Part shown: one piece after another, positions 11,473 to 58,600 of the stretch | Layout: every line of letters begins with the position of its first letter | Numbering within the stretch: position 1 is the first letter of the stretch | Source: Karalla daura | Taxonomy: Eukaryota; Chordata; Actinopteri; Chaetodontiformes; Leiognathidae | DNA: 64,000 nucleotides | Direction: 5' to 3' | Assembly: GCA_029224185.1 (NCBI GenBank) | Contig: CM055200.1 | Location: 7,825,170-7,889,169, forward strand | Program-made: the position numbers and the translations under genes | Notes under the pieces: generated by a model | What the model saw: only the letters and a program-made list of their open reading frames with translations | Database searches by the model: none | Told to the model about the DNA's origin: nothing

Positions 11473-14081
11473 ACCCCACCCCAACCCCACTCTCCCCCTC
11501 TGTACCCTACCTCTGCCCCCCCCCCGGGACTCCCACTCTCCACTCTGTGGCTACATTACTGGTCTTAGTAGCACCACGTTGCGTGATGATGATGATGATG
11601 ATGTCACCCTTATGCCTGTCTCTCGTTGTGTTCTTATACGGTTTGTATGTTGTCCGTCTTGGCTTGCTGTACTTCTGTGTGAAGTCCTGCCACTTATTAA
11701 TAGCATGTTCAAAAAGGGATCGGACGAAACAGAGGGCACGATGGGGAATCGAGGGCTGTGCGGGCTTGGAGGGTTACGAGACCTTTGTCGATGGCAATCA
11801 ATGGTTTGGTCCCTTTCTTTTGTCACGGTTTCTGTTTTAAACGTTGTAGCTGTTAGTGGTTTGATGTTGGTATTTTTATCACTATTCTTAGCCAGAAGTC
11901 TAAAAAAAACAAACAAAAAAAAAACTGGTTGTTCATTGAACGGAATGAACGGTTGTCGGGGGTTACCGAAGACCCCCGTTTTTATTTTTTATCACTCTCT
12001 TCCCTCTTATCAACACACACCGACCAGTGAAGATGACAACACTCCTCTCTATGTCAACAATCACATCTTTACACAAGCACATGATATCAGAGACTCAACG
12101 CCCCCCCCGAAGAAGATGAATCCCATCCCTGTGTCAGTGGTTAAACCGTGCAGCAGCGTCTCCTCTTTGTTTCCCCACCGCGTCACAGGAGCCTGGTGCG
12201 ACTCCGCACCAGCCGAGGGGTGCGGCTTGCTGTGTGTCCCGTCTCTGTGCTTCACTACTCGGTCGTGAACTCGTGCCGTTTTGCCGACAGATCTTCAGAC
12301 TCTGCGTCCTGTGAACCATGCGTGAGATCCCCCACCCACACCCCCACCCCCCCACCCTCCACCAAACTGTGCCCCGGCCCCTGCACACCTGCACACACTC
12401 ACTCACTGCACCAGGACGACATCATGTTGTAAAACCAGTACCAAAACTCTGATGTGATGAGTTTTCTTGTTTTGTTTGGTTTTTTTTTTTAATGGATAGA
12501 TGTGATTCAGTTCTTTGCTGACAAGGCGCATCTCGTTTATTACGTGTGTGTGTGCGTGCGTGTGTGTGTGTGTGTAATGTCACTCGGCCCTGGGGATGTT
12601 CAGAAGAGTGAGATGCAGTCACACCCTAAAAAGCTGATCAGGAGGAACAGATGCCGATGAGTCAAAGTTTGCCAAAGTGTCTGAACAGCTTGGACCCATT
12701 TTGCATTTTTGAACGTTTGATTTGAAGCCAAATTAGATGTTAACGGCGGACAATGTTGACATGTTGGAGCAGGAAGAGCATGAACCATTACACAGGCTTG
12801 GCCCCGTTAAGCTTCTTGTTCCACTTGTGCTTTTCCTGCTCCGACTCCTCTGAATCTGCTGAGTCTTTGGCACAGGCAGCTCTCACACTGCTTCAGTCAT
12901 TCCCAGAGCGACATGAGTAAATGTTTCTTGTAATTTGGATTAACTGAACCTTTTAAACAGCACAGTCTCGAGTGTTCCAGCTGCCAAACAGGCCCTGCAC
13001 TGTTTAACGTTGGATATGGCGGCTAAAGGCACATGGTTTTATACGGTCTTAGTGAAATGAAACTGAAGGTGAAATGGAGGCAAAGAAAAGTCATATCAAT
13101 GTTACGTTTTGATACAAACTTCATATTACTCCATGTGTAGATTTAAATACCTCTGAATTTGTTCCATTTCCATGTTTTACTTTTAAAACCTTTATAATGG
13201 ATCTATGTCACTTAAATTCCCTTTTTGAAGTTTCCAGATCTTGCAACTATAGATTGTACAATTACAAAAATGTGATCCTTAGCCTTGAATTTGGGCAAAA
13301 AGCAAAACACGCTTTTCAAAAATTTCTCAATTTGATACACCTAATTACTTGTAATTGGCCTCATTTTGCAATGAAATATATCAGTGGTATTTAAATTGAG
13401 CAAACATTATTCCTGAAATTTAGATTACACTGCCGCTCTTTGTTACCAAGTTAAACATGAAGAGCTTCAGCTTCATACGACAGGGTTGAAACTGACTGCG
13501 GTATCAAACTATGTGACCAAATGTAGATGTAGTAATATTCACAGATTAACTCGGGGCTGGTTGCACCAACGACCAACAAGAGACTTCACAGTAAGAGAAG
13601 TAGCTCAGTGTCTGCTGTGCTTCATATACATTTTTGTTTTAAAAATGCAAACGTGTGTAAAATAAAAACACCTATTATACGTTCGCATACACTTGTGCAA
13701 ATGTCTAATAGGCGTTAATACGGAAAGAAAAGAGTTACGAGATTCTTAAAATAAAAGTTGGTTTGGGATCATTAAAAACACAAATGGCAACACTATATAT
13801 GCAGTTTTACAAATGGAAGAAATATGCATGTCTACTTTCTGGTAATTTTTCACTGTTTACTTGATAAAGAAACTATGTTACTTGCATCCTCAAGGTTATG
13901 AAATGGCTCCATCCGAGATTTCAAAATCAAGTTATCTCACATTAAAATACATAAAAGAATAGCAAAAGCCTTAGGTCGTATGTACAATTACTGCATTGTA
14001 ACCTTATACTAAATGGGGCTACATGTGTCTATACTCATTGAGTTTCAATTGGATGCTGGATTTTTGCATGACCATACAGTG

Positions 14082-14203
14082 AATAAACATCATACATTGG
14101 AAACTGTTTGTTTGGATGGTTGTTCTTCATAGCTTTGTTATTACTGGAGAATAAAAGCATTTAATAAAATAGCATTTCAATATCCGTGTCCTTCTCTTGT
14201 GTC
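14082..14203 (+). terminator. camk2g: tandem poly(A) signals, probable camk2g 3' end
   Basis: AATAAA occurs at about 14082-14087, 14150-14155 and 14163-14168. The first is followed by GTTTGTTTGGATGGTTGTTC and the last by TGTGTCCTTCTCTTGTGTC, both GU/U-rich downstream elements on the + strand. The sequence after this point shows no UTR-like signals for this gene. Confidence 0.5.
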
Positions 14204-15875
14204 ACAGTATGATCAGTGCAGTTATCAAAATAATCATTGCTTTTGATAGTAGTCCAAATTTGGAAATAGTTTGTGCAGGGACAATAATCCAATGTTGTTC
14301 ATTTCATAAGGAAATAAAGATATCTGGCACCTAAATAGAAATCTGGATTAAATATAAGTAGTTTCATCTCACTACCAAAACCCTGACACTTTACACACTT
14401 TACGTTATATTTAGATGTAAATTTTGTCGTTGTGTACAAAGTTTGAGCAATAAGTTCTGTGAATTTGGTCGAGGCTCTAAAGCCGCTCACATCTCACCCC
14501 ATGTCTCCAGATCTCATCTATAGGTGGTCGTAGCTGTAGTACAGACAGTAACCAGCTGAGGGCACCAACGTTAAACAAACCGGCATTAACCTCAGCGCAG
14601 GTGCATTTTTTTGCTAGCTCAAGTCGAGTCAAGTCTGAACCTTCTTAGTTTTAGCGTGACAAAAATCACCTGTAGTCTGTGGACAAAAATATATGGCGTA
14701 CGGTGTTTGACCAAATGCCTCCAACAGCAAATAAAGATAGAGTATGGATGTGGACATGGCTACTTTATTAAAGTGACCATATTTTCTATCTCCAAAATCG
14801 AGGACACCCAGCCTCGAGCAGCGGGGGGGGGGGCGTCTGGTCACCCTATACTATACAAGATGTTTGTTTTTTTTTTGTTTCCTGGTCCACGGTGAAATCA
14901 TTCCTCAGCCAGTTGGGCCAGTGGACCTGATCACAGATGATGGTGTACTTATGTGACACAGCAGACAGACACCCGTAAAATCTATAAATCACATCGTTTC
15001 CCCATGTGGATTCAGATAAGTATGTTGTTTGGAAGCTTGTTTCCACCACCAAATAACTGGTTCAGACTGGTTTCACAGGAGCTGTGGGGCTACGAAGACC
15101 AGGTCCGCCACTTTTTTTTTTTTTTTTGCTATGTGAGAGAAGTTGCTGGTGGTTAACAAGCAGCTGAAAAAACTAGGCATCAATGAGCACTGGGGGTGGT
15201 GGAGCAGAGGAGAAATCCACATTTTGATGTCCTGCACTCTGTCCTTGGGGGGACAGACCAGTGAGATGTAGTGACTTAATGACAAAAAAAAGGAGGGGTG
15301 GCGTGGGGGAATGATTGTCAACTCATTTGTAAGTCTAACCTGATATGAACCAGAACTAGGGCCTGCCTGGAACCAGCACTGTCATCATTTAGGAGGAAAA
15401 AAATAAATTGTGTTTTTTTTTAAAGGTCTGGGGTATGAAGTAGGTTAGGTAGCTTTTAAGGTAGCTTTTGCATTACATGACAGGTGGTGTGCGGTAGACA
15501 AGGGAAAACGTCATATAAAAAGATAATAGTTCCAGCTGCGTTGACTGCGAACATTTGACCGACAAGTGAAATTTGTGTTCAGATTGTTCCCACTGTTGTA
15601 AACACCATGTATTATAATTCGACCCCCTGAAAATCCTCATTTGACTATAGAAATCAATGGGCAGATTCATTCAAGGTCTGTTGTAAGCATGAGATGTTGC
15701 GCAGACTTGACTGAACCATTCGCATGTTAATCTGAAGATTTTCTTTCTTTTTTTTTGTAAACAAAGCACTCGACTTTTCCTCAGGCATTCGTGCAACACT
15801 TTCATGAGGGTGAAGTTTTTTCCCACCAAACTCGTCTTCTCACGTCCCCGACAGTGACCCCGCAACCACTGACAA
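14204..15875. other. intergenic gap between two convergent 3' ends
   Basis: No convincing exon, tRNA or conserved ORF is seen on either strand. It contains one copy of the small GGTGACC-ended element (14770-14849) and short homopolymer runs. Confidence 0.5.
14770..14849. mobile_element. small GGTGACC-ended non-autonomous element, copy 1
   Basis: It begins AAGTGACCATATTTT and ends GCGTCTGGTCACCCTAT, so the ends are short inverted repeats (GGTGACC / GGTCACC). The interior has GAGGACACCCAGCCTCGAG and a run of G. A second copy with the same ends lies at 20624-20703. The layout resembles a miniature DNA transposon; I cannot name the superfamily. Confidence 0.5.
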
Positions 15876-15917
15876 AACACACAAGCGAACCACACTGTAG
15901 TCTTGATGAATTTTAAT
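15875..15917 (-). terminator. ccdc88a: candidate poly(A) site of ccdc88a
   Basis: On the - strand ATTAAA (15912-15917) is followed by TTCATCAAGACTACA and a GU-rich stretch, GTGTGGTT...TTGTGTGTTTTG. This is the best-formed - strand polyadenylation context downstream of the stop. Other - strand AATAAA hexamers occur at about 16138-16143 and 17358-17363. Confidence 0.35.
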
Positions 15918-18900
15918 TACATCAAATGGATTCATGTAAAAGTGGAAAAGGAGGAAAACACTGGGTCTCGTCGTCACCGTCGTGTTCCAACAGGGCGAGG
16001 GGGATCTGCACACGGTCTGAACACACTGGGTGGATGACAGGTCACCTATACTACAGTCACACTTCATCAACGGGGGGCGCCCTCCCGGAGGCGGTGCAAT
16101 GCATGACGTGAATGAGCTGCGAGTGAGCTTTTTTTCTTTATTTTATCCTGTTTTTTGTTTTTTTTTACCGTTACCAGTTTCTGAGCAGGATGGGATGAAG
16201 GAGACCGAGCGTATGGCTGAAGCAGAGATAAACACAGTTTGTTTCGGGCTGACCGCTGTCATATAGGTGACCTGGTCTCTCCCGTATCGCGAGTCTCTCA
16301 GGCAAACGGACGCCAATCACGCGGCGGCTCATGGCTTCCTTTCCAAGTCCCTTTGGCCTCTGGGCGAGATAAGTCCCCACCGAACGCCGTGCTCCTCTTT
16401 GATTGGATAAAGGGGAGTGGGGTGATTGGCTGATTGATTGCTCCATGCAGATTGTGATTCTTCACACCGACAGCGGGTTGGAGTTGAAAACATTTGGTGC
16501 CGACATGCTTTGAAAAGGTTTTTTTTTTGTTTTATGTTTACTTTGAAACCATATGAGCCTGAAGGTCGTCTTTGCTTGTGCATGCCGCCCATTCACAATG
16601 TCTTGTGGTGGCGATGGCTTCGGGCAGCGAGAGGTCCAGCCGACTCCGCAGTCTGGAGTCGGGTTAGCGTGTGCCCGTTTGGCCGCTGCGTGAACGTTGG
16701 CACTTAAATCTTGAGTCCGTTGAGACTAGTGCACATGTAGCGGTCCATCACACTGGAGGACACGTGGCAGCGCAATCTGCCACAGCTTGGTTTTTGTCTT
16801 TGTAGAAAAAAAAAAAAGAAAAAACAAAAACTCACGGCAACATTTCATCGAGAGCTCGTCTGTTTTCCTTGATTCAAGGAAGAAAAAACAAAACAGAGAA
16901 GGAAGCCACTTTTCTCTACTTAAGTGTCCTGCGTTTAAAAATAAAAAAAAAAACTGGAGGAAAAAAGGAAAGTGGGATATACAATCTTTTCTCACTGTAG
17001 ACGGTCTCAGCAGATAAACTCTACTAGGCTTCAGACACACAGCTCCAAGGCCACCTTTTTCTCTGAGTCCCGGGCAAGCACAGAGGAGTAGAAAGAGTGA
17101 GAGAAGAGACAGGTTAGGAAGTGAAGAGAAACCGAAGAGGTGATTGACACAGAGTGTAATAAACCAGGGAGGAATAGAAGGTCAGAAGTCAGAAACTGCA
17201 CGATTTACACAGCGGAGGGGAGACAGAAGGTGGCAGGGAGCCTGGATCTACATGCAGTGTCGAGAGGGAGGGGGAGGAGGAGGAAGAGGAGGAGGTGGGT
17301 GGGGGGGGTTTCAGTGCTATACCGAAGCCATGCAGCAACAACAAGCAGCCAGAGGGGTTTATTTTTTCACCCGCAGGAAACACTCAGCAGTCGCTTTTAC
17401 CCACAACACGAGAAGCGCCATGGAAGAGGAGGAGGAAGAGGAGGAGGAGGAGGAGGAGCAGTTGCCGGAGCCGTGGAACACCTGATGTCCGGGGAACGGG
17501 GGGGGGGGGGGGATCCCGTGACACAAACACTCCACCAAGAGCCGCGTGGTCACACGGCCCCATATGCCATGCAGAGCGGGGAGCGGGCGTGTGGCACCGC
17601 GGGGACGGTGGGGCTGCAGCAGGACGGCTGGGGGGGGGGGGGAGTGGTGGGGGGTTCAGGGGTTAGGGGCTTAGAGAAGCAGGGGAAGTGCATGGCAGGA
17701 TGGACGACATCTGTTACACCACGTTTTTTTGTTTTTTTTAGGGGGGGTGTGGGGGGGTGTGTGGGGGGGGTTCCCATGGAGACGAGAGCCGAAGCACCCC
17801 GCCCCCGTGCTCCCCCCGCTTCGAACAGCGCTCTCACTCACCACGCGCTCGCAGCATGGTAGCAGACAGACGAGGGTGTGTGTGGGGTGGGGCGGGTTGT
17901 GGGGGGGGGGGGCGGGGCTCAGCAGCTTTGCTGCGGCTCCCCGCTCCTGCTTTTTGACTTTCTGCCCTCCACATCTGTAGGACAAAGGCAACGTTCATGT
18001 TACGTCTGCAGGCAGGGGACAAGAGCACGTTGGTTAACGTCACAGCTGCGTACACCGTACAGGAAGCCTGGGTTAAGAGGAACACAACAACAAAAAAACA
18101 AAACGGAGAACGAAAGCGGAAATAAATAAGGATCTAGAGATTACAGTACTACTAGCGTCGTCGGCACGTGAAGCAGTGCTCGTCTGTGGTTATAACTTAA
18201 GGATTACAACAATCTGTACAAGATCTTGTCAGGCTGAAACACATCATCACGCGTTACCCATTCCCATGTGGAAGCGTCAGGATGAGAAAATCAAAGTTCC
18301 AGACACCCAAAAAAAAAAAGCTTCATTCGCAAAATGAGCCAAACTCAAACTTACGATATCAACTCAGCCTGGTTAGCTCTTCCATCGGTACTCGTATGCC
18401 GTCTATTAACTTTCACTCCCCAGTCTGAACCCTCCCTCAGATCACTGTGCGAATGAAGCTTTTGTCACCAGCCCAAGATGTCAGTCAAAACCCACCAGTC
18501 AATATATATATATATTAAAAAAGAAAATACAGAAAAGGTGGCCAATGTACAAAATAAACCAAAAAATAAACCATACACACAACAGTAAAGATACAACAGA
18601 TAAACATGATGAGGCATTTTGATCACAGCAATCAAAATGAGCTTGACAGAACAAAGCCGTGCAATTTAGTGGGTTAAAAGCGGTGGAAAGAAAAAACAAA
18701 AATCCCACACATTGAAACATCAGGACCAAGAGGAGGTGGAGAGTGAATCTATTATCTGACACATTTGTAATGAGAGAGTCTGTTTCCCATGACGCTTCTA
18801 ACATTAATCGGAACCTGGAGACAGATTCGCTGAATAGTCCTTGTGAGTGTGATGCATAAAACCCAAACTGCAGATAATAGTTTGATGTTAGAGAGTGAAA

Positions 18901-19178
18901 GGGATGTGAAACGATAACGTGTTAGAGCATCGGACGGAGGAACATTCGTCAAAGTCCCGCTTCAGAAAACAAAAACCAAAAAAAAAAAAAGCACAGAACA
19001 AAAACCAAGAGAAGCGGTTCACCGCTCAGCACCGAACAGAAAAGGGATGAAAGGAATGCACCAGGCGGCCACAGACAGTGCTCCAATAAATACATGCAGA
19101 GGTGGGTTTGTTGCTTCTCCGTCTTTCAGGTCAAGTCTGAGGAGGGAAACATCAGCGAGCCAGACCCCTCCCCTTCGT
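15918..19178 (-). other. ccdc88a: probable ccdc88a 3' UTR
   Basis: This is the sequence downstream of the ccdc88a stop on the - strand, without recognisable coding exons. It includes long G-runs on the + strand (C-runs in the transcript) at 17300-17930 and A/T-rich stretches at 18500-18560. Assignment rests on position and on a candidate poly(A) site near 15.9 kb. Confidence 0.4.
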
Positions 19179-52645
<33,467 letters not shown>

Positions 52646-55600
52646 CTGTCACACAAAGAAAGGAAGGCATATTTAGTATTCAAGGAAGAATCTGTGTTGG
52701 GAAAATGATCATTTCAATAGAATGACCGAGCAGCCAAACCCAAATCTAAGCCGAATCAAATTCACTTTGCATTGGTCCAACTTTCCACATGTGTATTGCT
52801 GGTAAAGCAGTGTATATTTCATCATTCATATCCCCATTTGAGACAGTGGAGAAAGAATCTCACACATCATAACAATGGTTCTGAGATTTTGACAATGTGA
52901 AAAGCTACAAGTATTGGATTGTAAATTCATAGCGGCAGACTTGAAGCACTGTGTGCAGAGTGGAGAAAGTGTTAGATTAGCTAAATCGACAGTATTGCTC
53001 TCTCCTGTAGCAGAAGAGAAACCATGGCCTCGTGTGCGTCCGTGATGTAATCCAGTGTGCGTGCGCTCTTGAAAGTGGGCGACGATGCCACAGACGTTGA
53101 ATTGCCGGTGTGGGTCTTTGCCGCGGGGCCCCCTCCATTCACACGTCAATCACGACAACCGAAGTGAAACCGTGAGCTGCAATTTACAGAACGCAAACAG
53201 ACATCTACAGCAGTGTGCGCGTCTGAACACGCAGATCTACCTACGCAGCCTGATCATCAAAACACGAGCGCAAGGAAACCTCAAGCCACAAGAACGCAGA
53301 GACATTCATGTTTTTAGATGAGTTCATTACCTAAACTTTGCCCCAGTACAAAGCCAGCCAAAATATTTTCATAGTCTTACCCTTAGAGCGGTATAAACCA
53401 GTCTAAACCCCAGTTGTGTAGAGAAGAAAACCTGGTCTCAGCAGATAAGACAGAAGGCCAGCTAACTTAATGCATTTTTCATGTCTACCTGCTGTCTGAG
53501 AGTAGTTTGAACCCATCTGACCTGGCGGGTCCACGGCTACTTTTGTAAGTTACTGCTGATGTTGCAGAAAAGAGGATTATATAATCAAGTTTAGGAGAAG
53601 CCGGCTTCCCCGCTCATCCACCTCCGACCATAACCATCTGCCCTATACATATTGCATTACCTCATAGAGGAGGTAAAGGTGGTGGGGGCAGGAAACTAGA
53701 CGTCATTTTGTGGTTCTGATTGGTTAAAAATAGAGAAACATCTGTGCATCTTTTCACAGGTTCTTAAAATATCAACTACGCTGATGACGCTAGTGTTTTA
53801 ATGCCAAGTCAGAAGAAAGACTTCAGAAGAGACTGAATTTTCTGGGATATGACTTGGTGACTCATAGGCAAATTGTTGTCTTCCGCCAATTTTCCAGAAG
53901 TATGCATATGAGATTTAGAATCAAACTGCGAATGCACTTACGGACCTCTATCTCTGTGATTAGACCCAAAGCTCATTTTAACCATTTTTGCCATTGTTAT
54001 GTACAAATCAACACCAACTGTTTCTTCTTGTTCACCACTGGCCCAATTTGCATTATTTCTGCAACAATATGATCTGCTTCCTCTTCCTCCCACATGGCCT
54101 GTGTTTGTTATTTGAGGAACCTACATTTGGCACAGTTGTAAACACAACCTGAGCTATATCCTCCTTATCAGACCTTGCAGCAGCAGCAGGGGCGGCTGAC
54201 ATCAGTGGTCCTATAGCCCCCTTTGATGGTTGGTTTGATTTGATCCAGAGACAAACAAACATGGTTTATAGGGGGAAGACATGGAGAATGTTGTAGTGCA
54301 CACCCGGTGCTTCACTCACAGCTGGTTTCAAGCAGATACTAGCACAATGTCTGAGAGAAAATCCAACAAGATCCAAAAAGTGTTGTGTATTTTTTACTAT
54401 TCACCCTTTTGGTTATATATGGTTTAGTTTTGCAATTCACTCATGAGGTGAGTATCTGTGTAGTTTTTCCACTTATGAAGCCAAGTGATGCTGTCTTAAT
54501 TTAATCTCCTATTTTCACTAAGAGACCAGAACAGATAATGATGAAAACACCATCAGGTTTCCAGTTGCTGCAGTAACAGTATATGTCATTTCTCACCATT
54601 GAATTTTGCACTTCGTAGTTTTACAGTTTCTCCCATGTTTATTCCTCTCCTGCCACAAAAGGTCTTCATGTCATCTATGACTTAATCTCTTACATGCTCA
54701 GAAATTATGATGTACAATCTGTGCATTGTCCACATTTCCTAAACCACCTGTGATTACTTATGAGGTACATGAAAAATAATTCTCCAGGATGACTCAAATT
54801 TCCCCAGGATATTTTACTTTTTCCTTCTTTCCATGTCATCCAGGACACATGGGACTGCTGCACACAGTCAGGCACATAGAGAAGCTGCTTTGACCTCAGA
54901 AGGTGAAGGTCAAAGTTCCAGTCACAGTCGGTCACAGTCACTGGGTTCCCGAGATGGTTGCCATGGTGATCCACTCATCGGACCGACCCCCCCTCACTTC
55001 CCTGATCTCTCTGTTTACACTGCTGTTTGGTAGCTGCCAGGACATCGTGTATCCTGTGGAGCACACTATTCAATCTAATGAAACGGAATCTAAACTGTAT
55101 GAGACAACGACCCGAATGCTTTCTAGACGCATAGATGTCCTCATAAACGATGTTGGCAAAAGCAATGGTAAATTATTTATCATGCATATTAAGTCTCTCT
55201 GGTCTCCCTGATGCAGTGGGTGACTAATGCGAGGCAGTTCCAGGCAGAAATAACCAAGGGCCTGATTGTCTGAAGTATGAGACAGATTTGACTCAACAAG
55301 CGTCAGACAGAATAATCAGCGTAGCGCAGACAGTCACAGTTGGTGTCTCACAGAGAGGCATTTGGTGCGTCCGCCCGGCGGCCAATCGTCCGCCATGCCG
55401 GACTCGTGATAGTCGCTATGGGCATAATCAGCCAAGACTTGAAAAGGGCAAAGAAACTAATATAAATATATAAAATATTTACAATAAGAAGAAAAAAAAA
55501 AGGACTGTGGAAGCTTTGAGTAGTAATTTCTGCGATGTTGCTTATCACTTTGTTTATTATCCTGCAAGGCTGAGAAAAGGCAAGACTTATAGACAAATGT

Positions 55601-58600
55601 CACAATAAACGGGAGTTTTCCCAGTTCAAAAAGGACAAAACACAAGCATGACAGGGATTTGAGTTTTGCTCGAACAATGACGAGTCACCACAGTGTGACC
55701 TCCAACTGGCAAAACACAGAAAAACACTTTTCTCCTTCTCCACAACCACCTGTCCCTCTTCTGACCACCGAAACAACACGCGCTCACACCTGTCCGCCTC
55801 AAAGGCAGCATGTGTTGCTGTGCAAGCCATTTCTCTCCCTCTCTCTCTCCCTCTCTCTCATACACTGAGCTGAAATGGATACTGTATTTCTCACATTCCT
55901 GTTCCGAGCTCGAATGATTTACTGATTTCCTGTCTTTTAAAGAATGTAGAGAGGAATGATCTGTATTGTGCGGAGTCATGTGCTCAGTACAACACTATGC
56001 CTTTTCAGCACCACTTTTCCTTCCTCCCCTTTCTTTCTCGAGTGTCCAATCAAGTGCTCCAGGTTGCTTTGTGCAACTCTAAACTGCCCCGATGCTAACT
56101 TTCAGAAAAATCTCGACTTAAAAAGCATCTAAAACTTGGGAGGCACAATAATCATCAGCAAAGAATGACATCAACACCAATATGGCCAATAACAGTCAAC
56201 ATTGCATTGATTTTGCGGGTTTTAACGTGTTATAGTTGTTCAGCCCAAGTTGCATGAGGTGGTTAAAAGAGAGCAGATCTGAATGCACCTAATCTCTGGA
56301 GGTTTGACCAACAAGATAACAACATTGGGGAAAAAATACGAGGATGCTAACGCTGATGTGGCTAACACTAAGCTAAAGCTAGCGCTGACGCTAGCGGGAA
56401 GATACCTGGAACCAGTATTCTGCACATCGTGGCATGACAGGCGTTTCAGGCACTGGGTTTTTGTTCAGTGAAATCTTTTTTATTGACTGAAGCGGTGGAG
56501 TGCAACAATAATAAACGCTTTTATTGAGTCATAACTCTAGCTTCGCCGTGATTACAGCACTACATTATTTTGATGAGTCAAAGGCAGAGCTCATCCATCT
56601 TTACTCACTGCAGGTTTTTAACCTCAGGTGTTTATTTGTTACCTATTAAAAGATGTTATCAGTGTTGAGAAGCAGGAAGTTATCGGTTGACAGTTGTGCT
56701 GCATCGCCATCTAAAACCTTTTCTGTGGACAGATTGGAGCCCTACTACTGAAGAATAGAGGGCTGTTAGATGTTCATCATGTGTGCAGTTCACACTCTAT
56801 ATTCCATGCCATATGGGTGGGGAAATGAAATCACCACACAGACTAATAGGAGGCAAAGCTCCAAAGTAACGCACACATGTACGGCCAATTTTTCTGCCAA
56901 TGTGACACACAGGGTGCTACTGAAATATTCTATGTACATAAAAGACTGTATTTCTAGAGATATGAGTAATAATAACATGGTTTGAGGATTTGCTGCAGGC
57001 TAATAAACTACAGTGGACTAATGTGCCTCATGGAGGAACTGACAGAGGCTTAGCCCTCATCCATAAAACATGACTGGGGGGGGTAGCCACTACCCTGATC
57101 ATGTAATGGTAATGTACCGAGAACGCAGACAGGCATGCACGTGCACGTTGAGGTCTTTCTGCTTTCTCCAAAACGTCCTTGGCTCGGTCGCTCCCCAATA
57201 TTCACTATCTAATTACTTTCAGTGCACTCACAGGGGGGCAGCGGGGGAGCGGAGTGAAGCATGAGGGAGAAAATCAGAGCGGTCGAGAAGAGGGAAGACA
57301 GAGAGATGCAGCTTTGACTCCGTCGCTTCTCACTCCAGGCACGCATGATTGAGCTGACTCCTTCTCTTCCTCCTCTTCCCACCCCCACCTCCCACCTCTG
57401 ACCAAACCCGACACTATATTGCTGGATTATTGATTCAAGCAGGATCCACTGCCCCTCGACACTGGCTCTTCTTCCATCCCACAGAGATGTTTAAGCAGAC
57501 TGAGGAAAGTACTGCACCAGTTTAGCAGAACTGGTCAAACACAATGGGGTCTACTCATCCAATGTATTTTGTCTGCATGGGTACACGCACAGTGCGTGTC
57601 ACACGAGATACGATATTAGCACGGCATCACTACATGCATAGATCATGCTACAACCTGCTGCAGTGAGACCGCAGGCAGAAACTAAATAAAACATGTGCAA
57701 TAACCATTTACTACCTCAATTCCTGTACATTCCTTGTATGTTTTATGTATTTTACACATTTTTCACTGTATATTTTTACATATTTTGTATTTCTATTGTA
57801 CCATCTTCCTATTGCATCTGTTACCTTTAATATATCTAATATATTGACTCAGAGAAATATGTTGTGTCCAAATTGTCAGTCTGTGTACGAATAAAAACTT
57901 TAAAAAAAAAGGGATAGTACGAGACAGGACACAGGAAATTACCTCTTTGAGCTGGACTCTTCCCTTTATCAAGTTTTGTTCTTCTTTAACGTTCTGCACA
58001 TGATGGTTCCTTTTTGATACATTAACCGATTTGTCATTTTTCCAGAGATGGTGTCTAATTTGCGAGAATGGTGGTCGTTTGTTTTGCAAATTTGATTCAT
58101 GTTTTAGTTTAGTGTTGAGCAATTTCAAAAAGACAACAACCAAGGGAGACTCATAATATGATGCATCCTGCTCTATTGTCTTTGGCTAAATGTGGGTGGG
58201 TGGATGGATGTCTGCTGACAGAGGAGGTTCGATTCTGCTGATCTACCAGGAGCATGGTTTTAGACGTTCTCACACATACACAAAAAACAACACACACACA
58301 CACAGCCACAAAAATAATAGAAAGCGAGCACCATGCTTAGAGGTTTATGTTTAATGCCACGTTTTGAGGTTATGAGGCTGTATAAGGTTTCTGTCTCACA
58401 CAAGCTCTGTCTGTTACACACACACTTCCCTACAACTCCTCCTTAGCCATCCACCCCAGCAAGCACAAGTTCCGCTACCGGCATAGCTTTAACAGGGGGC
58501 TAATTGTACTGCATCAAACACACACGCACACACACACCACTGGGTGTGCGTGTGTCTGCGCGTGCGCACCAGCGCTGCCTGAACCCTGAAAGCCTGAATC

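Larger units (their letters stand above)
9404..14180 (+). other. camk2g: probable camk2g 3' UTR (may contain an intron)
   Basis: No further coding exon is recognisable after the stop. The stretch holds (CA)n arrays at about 11000-11038 and 11228-11267, a C30 run at 11441-11470, a (GAT)n run near 11585-11602, a GT array at 12541-12575 and an old repeat copy at about 9830-10125. It ends with tandem AATAAA signals near 14.1 kb. How far the mature 3' UTR extends is inferred; an earlier AATAAA near 10338 could also be used. Confidence 0.45.

Noticed and set aside
11579..12268. 229-codon open frame on the + strand
   Set aside because: It lies in the probable camk2g 3' UTR, starts in a GAT repeat and resembles no protein I know.
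17140..17862. 240-codon Gly/Arg-rich open frame
   Set aside because: It is an artefact of G-runs and GGA repeats; frames stay open because of base composition.
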